Positions 51,341-64,000 of a DNA stretch of 64,000 nt are shown here, piece by piece. The DNA lies in assembly GCF_000004075.3 (NCBI RefSeq), contig NC_026658.2:24168075-24232074 (forward strand). The letters are read 5' to 3'. Both the position numbers and the translations under genes were made by a program. This DNA is from Cucumis sativus. Taxonomy: Eukaryota; Streptophyta; Magnoliopsida; Cucurbitales; Cucurbitaceae. The notes under the pieces were generated by a model. The model saw nothing but the letters and a program-made list of their open reading frames with translations. It had not been told where the DNA came from and made no database searches. Position 1 is the stretch's first letter, and every line of letters starts with the position of its first letter.

Positions 51341-52011
51341 TATAAGTGTAAAAAACCTGTCATTTTTGCATTCTTCACGTGTGCTGTATATTATATTTAT
51401 TTTTCTAATTTGTACTATTTTTCAATTTGCTATTTAAAAATTTGTTGTTTTGGCATGAATATAAGTACGTAATTTCAGTTGACATATGACTTATAAACTT
51501 TTCAATTTCCTCTAAAACTTAAATACTATTGAAGTTGTAATTAAAAACGAAGGACAGAGTTGAAATTTGTTCATCTATAAACTAACTAAATTTTATTACA
51601 TTTCTCATAATGTCATTTCTTTCTTAATTATTGTTCATGTCTATTTCTTAACTTCGTTGGGCTCTCTTAGACTATTTTATTCATCGGGCTCTCTTAGACT
51701 ATTTTATACATATATCGAGTAACTCTATATATTTTCGATAATTTTACGATATCTTTAAAAAAATATCTAATTAATTTACTTAAAAATAATATTAAGTAAT
51801 GACGTGGGTATATATGTTAAACAAAATATTAAAACAATAAATCTATGTAAAAGTTTAAGGGGCAAAATTGTCATTTTGTTAGGACGGTGTTCCACCTCCC
51901 TTAATCTTCATTTTTAAGAACCAGACGAGGGAAGCCTTGTTGCCAAAGAAAGTTAAAAGTCTTGCATGCCCGGCAGCCGGATCAGATCGACGCTGAGGGA
52001 AAACTTTACGA

Positions 52012-54973
<2,962 letters not shown>

Positions 54974-55238
54974 TCGAACTATGGTCGTTAAAGAACTCTA
55001 CATCCCCTGCCAGGAACATTCAGAAGATTCTTCATTCAAAGTTGCAGGGTGTCTGACTGTTAAAAACAAGTTAAATAGTGCTTAAAAACTCTTCCATTGC
55101 TAAGAATTCCTGCCTGTGTTTCACTTTCATTACATTAATGTTTTATTGGATCTTAGAATGAGAGGTGGTTTCGTTTTTACAGGACAACTATTGGTTTCAA
55201 TGCTTGGGATGTGAATGAAAAAGATAGTGTTCATAATT

Positions 55239-55713
55239 TGGACCATTGTGTAAATGTATGAAATTTCCTCAAAACATAATAATCAAAATATTTTTCAATC
55301 CGAAAAATATTCATAGAAAATAAATATAATAATCAAAATAATAAAAAAACATTTTCAAATATCTATAAAAATATTCATACAACACAAATATGATAATCTA
55401 TCTGTCATTTTAATCAATCCTTTAATTTGATGATAAATTTAATAGAGAACGTTACATTGGTATTTGCAAACTTATTAACTAACTTCGTCTTATGGTAACT
55501 TTATTTTTCTCTTAGTATATATTTTTACGAATATTAAATAAGTCATTTTTTTACATCATTCTTCACATTCATAGAATAACTTTATTGTAGTATTTATCTG
55601 CATTCATACAAACTTATAGAAGTTTAATGTTTATTATTTATATAATATAAAATTTTGTTATATTTTTATTTAAATCCGTTTTGTAATTTATAGTGATTTT
55701 TTTTTAAAAAAGG
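55239..55713. other. Spacer between the two RPN11 copies
   Basis: About 475 bp of AT-rich DNA with repeated AATATTCATA-type motifs near its left end (55300-55380). It has no counterpart in either duplicated block. No gene. Confidence 0.6.
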
Positions 55714-55892
55714 AAAACAATAAATTTATGTAAAAGTACAAGGGGCATAATTGCCATTTTGATAAGACGTTTTCCCATCTCCCGCAATCACCATTTTTAA
55801 GAACCAGACGAGGGAAGTCTTGTTGCCAAAGAAACTAGAAGTCTTACATTCCCGGCCGCCGGAAAGATCGACGCTGAGGGAAAGCTTTACGA

Positions 55893-58972
<3,080 letters not shown>

Positions 58973-59265
58973 TCAAACTATGGTCATTAAAGAACTCTAC
59001 ATCCCCTGCCAGAAAACACTCCGAGGATTCTTCGTCCAGAGTTGCAGGGTCTGTGATTGTTAAACGCGTTTGTTTTAAACTCTTTGTCCTGCCTGTCTTT
59101 CACTTTCATCACATTAATATTTTATTGGATCTTAGAACGAGAGGTGTTTTCGTTTCTACACGACAGCAATTGGTTTCAATATGCTTGGGGATGTGAATGA
59201 GAAGATAATAGTGTTCATAATCCATCAGTTGAGTATAGTAGCTAAAACAGAACAAATTTGAAGCT
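58973..59265. other. Shared 3' intergenic region of RPN11 copy 2 and the carboxylesterase
   Basis: Convergent genes; both 3' UTRs must lie here and may overlap. No other feature. Confidence 0.6.
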
Positions 59266-61829
59266 TTAATCTTGGTTAAGGAAGAAAGCCAAACGTTTGA
59301 GAAGGGCTTTGGCTTTCTCGGAAGATGGGTTTAACATATGAAATGCATGGTCCTCACCTTCCGTCTCATAAAACTCCACTTTCCCTTTCCACTCACTGTT
59401 CGCAAGAGTTTCATAGTAAAGCTTCCCTCTTTCCCTCAGGATGTCTTTCCCTGCAACGATAACCAGCACCCTCTCACCGGCGAGGCCATCGATCGCAGGT
59501 GACCCATCGGAGAAGGGATTGATGAGGAGATCGTCATTTCCTCTATCCGATGGGCAGACAAAGTTCCACCAACTATCCACCTCTGCTTTTTTGTGATGCT
59601 CAGTGATCTCCGATCCAATGGGCTCCTGTCCCCAGAAGTATGGTTGAATTAGGGCGATTCCTACAATTTTGATTTTGGCGCCCAGGTTCGAGTTTTTGGC
59701 TCGCAGGGCCATGTGGTGGCAGATGTTTCCACCCGCACTGTCACCTACCAAGAACACCTGTTCAAATAATATAATTTAGCCTTTCTAATTTATTGCACCT
59801 TAATTAATTGAGATATGTAATATTGGAAAGAAAAAAAATATACTCTTTTGTTTCCTGTTTTGATGAACAGGTGCATTTAGTTAATAAGTTTTCAAATTAT
59901 CTGTTTTAATCTTTCAATTTTAAAGAATAGGTTTAAAAGTTCTTTTTCCAAAGAATAGGTGCATTTAGTTCTTTTCTCTCTTCTCTTCCTATTTCTTTCT
60001 CCTTTTCTTCATCCTTTCTCTCTGTCTCTACTCCATCTCCATCACAGATTTTTTTAAAAAAAATTTCAAAACAATCTCATTGAAATGTTGATTGGCTTTT
60101 GGGTTAAAACACTTCAATGAGTTAAATCACAAAGACTTCCACTCCCAGCCCCACCCTCAACTCTTCCCTGCAGAAAACAAAAATGAGTAGAAAAACTTCT
60201 AGTGCATATGTTCAAATAGTTGAAAGAAAAACGAAATTCATAAGGTGTCGAATTCCAATTAGCTTCAAGTTGAACTGAATTTGATTGATTCTAAATCATG
60301 TTGTGCGGAAACGAAAAAACAAACACAAGCTACACCACTTCAAATATGGGGTTTAAGGTATAAGCAACTGTGATTCACTACAAGTGAAAAAATGAGACGA
60401 GTCAAGATGAAGAAAGAGTAAAGAAAAACCATGGGCAAACAAAAATGTTTTCTAAGAATATTTTTCAACCATTAAATAGTATAACATTGAAGAAGTAAAC
60501 TTAAAAAAACCAGCCATAAGTTCCAAACATGTTATCTAAAATTGCATTTCAACCAAAAAGAAAATAACTTTTGTTATGAACTTTATTTTTCTTTACAATG
60601 ATCAATAATTACTCGGTTAAACCTTTTAATATCACTTCCCTTTTAATTAATGACGGCTTCCTTTCTTTAAAAAAAATGATATTAGTATACACTAAAATTT
60701 AAAATTTAAAGATCCGTTAAACATACTTTTCAGAAAAGAAAAATAAAAACAGTAATAATTGGACACTGTGGAATGAAAATTGAACCTCTCATTCTAAATT
60801 CAGTTTATCAATTATACAAAGTTACTTTTTAGTTGGCTAAAACTAAAATCACTTTTAATAAAATATTATTAATTTCAAAATACCTTTATTTTTTCATTAA
60901 ACAATTTAATATATAAATCTAATTTTAATTTTAAGTTGAAGTTTGTTTAATTTTAGTTTCTATATTTTTAATTGTATAATTTTAATCTAGATACATTTAA
61001 TAAATCTTAAAACTAATTCTTAACGTGCTAGTTTATTGTTTTTTTTAAGAAAAATGCTATTTATAACTTTTTAATATAACTTTTAAAAATATACTAAAAG
61101 AAAAAATCAGTGTTATAAATAAAGAGTCTAAAATTGCACAAAGAATTTGCAAAAAATAAAAAAAATGAGAAATGAACAAAATATTTAGAGTTCATAAAAA
61201 AACTGTATGATAAATTTTGTTAATGTAAATAGTTTGTTTGTTTGTTTTTTAAAATTTTTGAAAAAACCCTAAGAAAACAATATTTTAACCTAATATATTA
61301 CTAAGGTTATAGGAGGGAGTTTGATTCTAACTAACAATACCTTCTCAAAATCAACTAGCTCTTTAAGCCAAGGCTCATGCCCGGGCTCATCGGCGGAGGA
61401 CTTCGACTGAGCGGCAATCCACTGCAGCGCCGCCCAAGAATCGTCATAAGCGGCGGGAAGAGGATGCTCCGGCGCTAATCTATAGTTGACCGAGAGGAGG
61501 ACGGTTTGGGCCTCGGCGGCAAGCGGGATAAGACAATTGTTATGGTAAACAGGTTCAGCACTGGAGGCTACAAGAAACGCACCGCCGTGAAAGTAAACAA
61601 CCAATGGAAGTTTCCGGCCAGGGTCTACGGCGGTGGGACGGTAAAGCCGAGCTGAGACGCCGGTATCGGGAACGATAACGATGTCTTTAGAGTGAACTCC
61701 TGTGCGAGAATCGAGGCCAGGGGGAGTGACACGTGTCCCGAGAAGCCTCTCAACGACGCCGTTTTTGTAGAGTCGAAGGTAAGGAAGAAGCTCGACATCC
61801 AGCTCGGGGTTGTTTAAGTCTGTAGCCAT
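59266..61829 (-). CDS. CXE: Plant carboxylesterase (CXE, HSL/GID1-like class)
   Basis: Two exons (61341-61829 and 59266-59757) with a 1.58-kb phase-0 intron give 326 residues, normal for plant CXEs. The alpha/beta-hydrolase signatures are clear: oxyanion motif HGGAF at 81-85 (most relatives have HGGGF), nucleophile Ser170 in GDSAGG, Asp268 in VAGKDILRERG and His300 in GEDHAFHM, plus the family segment VNYRLAPEHPLPAAYDD. No signal peptide is seen, so it is probably cytosolic. Relatives include CXE12/13-like esterases, 2-hydroxyisoflavanone dehydratases and the gibberellin receptor GID1; the intact Ser-Asp-His triad argues for an active esterase, not GID1, which has lost the His. The substrate cannot be predicted. 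The intron sits between the segment LVDFEK and VFLVGDS, the common CXE intron position. Confidence 0.93.
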
Positions 61830-62808
61830 TTGAGGTTAAAAAAAGATAAGACTGTGCTGATAATTGAAATAATTGATTGGAAAAAGAAGGGAAAATGAAG
61901 AGGTTTGATTTGAAATTATCATATAATTGGTGAAGAGATATATGTCAAACTCTATCCTTTATAATTTCAAATGTTCACCATACATGTATAGCAATTAACA
62001 ACTAACCATATGGTTGCTGCAATGCAGATGACTACGACTCATCAATGCCACTAGAGTTGTGCAAGACTTTAATTTGAAGTTATTTAGTTGTGAAAATGTT
62101 AGTAGAGACTTAATAAATTATTGAATTGATGTTTTATAGTTGTGTGCGACCCACAAAGTATTTGACTCAAACAATGGGTTTGATAACAACGCTGCCTTAA
62201 ATTTCTATTCCACTAGCCATACAACAACGAATATTAGGAATGATCTCAAGTAACAATCATCTTACTACTTTTCAATCCAAATATACTTTTTAACTAGTAA
62301 TTAAACTTCGTGTGTAAATTTTTTATTGAAAACAAAATTCGTAAAAGAATTTAAGTGCATCTCGAGTTGCATCTATCTTTGTACATCTCACTACTAATTC
62401 ATAACTTGTGATATAATATATATATTTTTTGTTTAAAAAAATAAAATAACAAAATAAATTAAAATATTTACCTGCTATAACTATCAATGATAGTCACCGT
62501 AAATTCTTTTTTTTTGTAAAATTTGATATTTTAAAAATTTTTCTTAAAGATTAGAGGGTACAAGCATGATTTTTAAATTTACTACTTTTTCATCGATTTA
62601 GAAAAGGTAGACATAGGCTATATTAGGAAGCGTCCTCAAGGAAAAACAAGTCCTTGCTTGCTTACAAAAAAGAAAATTGAACAAATGAAAAACGTATATA
62701 CACACAGTCAAACATGATTATTAAAGAACAATGAGAGAGATTCTGATCCAGGGAAAAAGAATGAGGAACAAATATGGATGGAAGAAAACATATATTGAAT
62801 CAAACCAA
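61830..62808. other. Intergenic DNA between the carboxylesterase and the small helical protein
   Basis: Promoter and leader of the carboxylesterase at left, AT-rich DNA in the middle, 3' flank of the next minus-strand gene at right. No gene recognised. Confidence 0.6.
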
Positions 62809-63267
62809 TCAATCTTCTGAAATTTCTTGGCAATTAGAAGATCTGATCTGAAGTTGCTGAGACGTGAGGGAGATCAAAGATTGAATCTTAGCAACAGCAG
62901 ATGATTTCTCAGGTGGGCATTTCGAAAGAGAAACATTCAACGAATGAAGAGCCTCGTCAAGCTTACCAACGGTTAATGCTTTACAACCTGCCTTGTAAGC
63001 TCCATCCGCCATTCGAACATCATACTGACTTCTTGAATTCGCACTAGGTTCCTCATCCTCTGGCTCATCGGGAGATATTGGAGATTCTAAATACGCAGTG
63101 GTTCGAGCATATTCTAAATTTGAAATTGCAGCACCGATCTCCCCCATTAGAGCTTCAGGAGTCTTCGTTGTGGTCTTCACACTGTCAAACACATTCCAAG
63201 CGGCGATTCCTCCTTCTGAGTTCACACTCTCCCTTTCTTGACTCTTATGCCTATTTCGTTGAGGCAT
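62809..63267 (-). CDS. Small conserved plant protein with TPR-like helical C-terminus
   Basis: A 152-residue ORF starting MPQRNRHKSQ. A basic N-terminus is followed by AAWNVFDSVK, then a helical stretch LMGEIGAAISNLEYARTTAY, an acidic Pro/Glu linker, and a C-terminal helical pair (YDVRMADGAYKAGCKALTVG, then LDEALHSLNVSLSKCPPE) that resembles a single tetratricopeptide-like hairpin. I recall similar uncharacterised plant proteins but no function. The ATG at 63267 is chosen because the frame further upstream opens only on GTG. This start lies in the first of three 58-bp tandem repeats; the two upstream repeats carry the same ATG followed by early stops. A strong donor (CTG/GTGAGT near 63754) upstream suggests a spliced 5' leader. 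Confidence 0.7.
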   Translation of the reverse strand: MPQRNRHKSQERESVNSEGGIAAWNVFDSVKTTTKTPEALMGEIGAAISNLEYARTTAYLESPISPDEPEDEEPSANSRSQYDVRMADGAYKAGCKALTVGKLDEALHSLNVSLSKCPPEKSSAVAKIQSLISLTSQQLQIRSSNCQEISED

Positions 63268-63307
63268 TTTCACAAACACCTACTCAATGTCTTTCTTGAT
63301 TCTTGTG

Positions 63308-63325
63308 CTAATTTCGTTGAGGCAT
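63308..63325 (-). promoter_or_regulatory. Upstream ORF 1 (five codons), created by tandem repeat
   Basis: ATG CCT CAA CGA AAT TAG: encodes MPQRN and then stops. If transcribed in the leader it would precede the main start by 58 bases and could reduce its translation. Confidence 0.5.
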
Positions 63326-63365
63326 TTTCACAAACACCTAGTCGATGTCTTTCTTGATTCTTATG

Positions 63366-63383
63366 CTAATTTCGTTGAGGCAT
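63366..63383 (-). promoter_or_regulatory. Upstream ORF 2 (five codons), created by tandem repeat
   Basis: Same MPQRN-stop reading as upstream ORF 1, a further 58 bases upstream. Whether it lies in the mature leader depends on the transcription start and on a leader intron. Confidence 0.45.
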
Positions 63384-63400
63384 TTTTACAAGCACCTTGC

Positions 63401-64000
63401 TGTCCTCAAACTGATATGGAATCGAATCGATTTTTGGAAGAAGTCTGTCGCGCTGAACTTCAATTACGAGCCCGATATTTCCTTGCGTCTAATTCGATCT
63501 TCTCATCCTGCGAAATTTCATATCGATTTATGAACTCAACGGATTCTATCAACAGCATTGAATAACAACGCAAACAGCCAATCAAGAACAAGCACGATCA
63601 ATGATACTAAACCGCCATGTCAACAAAACCGGAGTTGTGAATGCGGCATCGGAAATCGATACAATATCAGAATTAATGGCAAAATAATTGAATCCAAAAT
63701 CCCTACTGTCATCCCAAAAAGAAAGAAATAGGGAAAGAAAAGGAAACTCACCAGTTAATCGGAGAGCAGCCAGCCGCTTTCATCGACGTTTTCAACTTTA
63801 ATCCGAGTCCGATCAACTAGTTCTTTGAAGATGAATTTTCTGAGCTTTAATCCATTACAAGGATTTTGAACTTTGAACAAAGTGCAGTAATAAAGAAAAG
63901 AGTGCAAATTAGATATTAAACTGATTATAGTTGAAATACATGTTTGTCCTTTTCTTTGGGGGTGCAAGTTTACTAAAATATGTTTTGGCTATTCTTTTTT
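63401..64000. other. Upstream region of the small helical protein gene
   Basis: Probably holds its leader and promoter. A GTGAGT donor on the minus strand near 63754 could end a non-coding first exon; the frame across it is stopped just before the donor, so it is not counted as coding. No other gene is seen before the window ends. Confidence 0.45.

Larger units (their letters stand above)
48185..51825. other. Very AT-rich intergenic DNA
   Basis: The left 150 bp hold the leader of the hydrolase gene. From 48.4 kb the DNA is extremely AT-rich and gene-free, with internal similarity among segments around 48.65-49.2 kb (repeated forms of GAATTATATTATTTTATAATTGATT). A possible SINE lies at 49.98-50.07 kb and a field of diverged repeats at 50.15-51.34 kb. 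Confidence 0.6.
63250..63400. repeat. 58-bp tandem repeat, about 2.6 copies, over the start codon
   Basis: The motif AAAATGCCTCAACGAAAT (minus strand) recurs at exact 58-bp spacing, with ATGs at 63267, 63325 and 63383. The intervening sequence (CTTGATTCTTATG/GTGCTAATTTC on +) is also repeated. The genuine start copy reads AATAGGCATAAG after the motif; the upstream copies read AATTAGCAxAAG. Confidence 0.9.

Noticed and set aside
63755-63967. 70-codon minus-strand ORF at the right edge
   Set aside because: It stops just before a splice donor and has no recognised motif; more likely leader sequence of the small helical protein gene.

Overview
This window is plant nuclear DNA. Genes are split by many short AT-rich introns with GT-AG borders, the proteins belong to plant-specific families (CEP signalling peptide, DUF1645, DUF547/MIP1 zipper, RBP47, HO2, plant carboxylesterase), and the long AT-rich intergenic stretches hold degenerate SINEs, LINE tails and tiny LTR elements. 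The repeat style suggests a cucurbit, possibly Cucumis. That last point rests on remembered repeat resemblance and is tentative. There are no bacterial, organellar or CRISPR features.

Layout. 0-3 kb: a possible last exon of a + strand gene running in from the left, then a single-exon DUF1645 gene (-). 7.4-10.9 kb: an 11-exon DUF547 protein with an N-terminal leucine zipper (-). 11-19.6 kb: AT-rich intergenic DNA with microsatellites, a possible decayed coding fragment near 13 kb and a small GC-rich islet at 17.4 kb. 19.7-23.1 kb: an RBP47-type three-RRM protein (-) with a predicted GC-AG intron. 25.5-25.8 kb: a CEP peptide precursor (-). 26-38 kb: a repeat-rich intergenic block with at least two good tRNA-derived SINEs, LINE remnants and a cluster of small LTR (TRIM/SMART-like) elements with initiator-Met primer-binding sites. 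38.1-41.2 kb: the heme-oxygenase-like HO2 gene (-). 42.2-48.2 kb: a 10-exon SERAC1-like alpha/beta hydrolase (-). 48.2-51.8 kb: very AT-rich DNA with a field of diverged repeats. 51.8-59.2 kb: a direct tandem duplication of a complete six-exon RPN11 gene (26S proteasome deubiquitinase), both copies on + and both open. 59.3-61.8 kb: a two-exon plant carboxylesterase (-), tail to tail with the second RPN11. 62.8-63.3 kb: a small conserved helical protein (-) whose start-codon region is triplicated in tandem.

The genes do not form a pathway or operon; each appears independently transcribed. The most interesting points are the recent RPN11 duplication (proteins differing at one residue, with copy-specific intron insertions, one a retroposon with clean target-site duplications), the start-codon triplication that creates two five-residue upstream ORFs, the predicted GC-AG intron in RBP47, and the inverted mini-LTR cluster. 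No clearly undescribed biological system was found. Exon borders were read by eye from splice consensus, phase and family resemblance, without transcript evidence.
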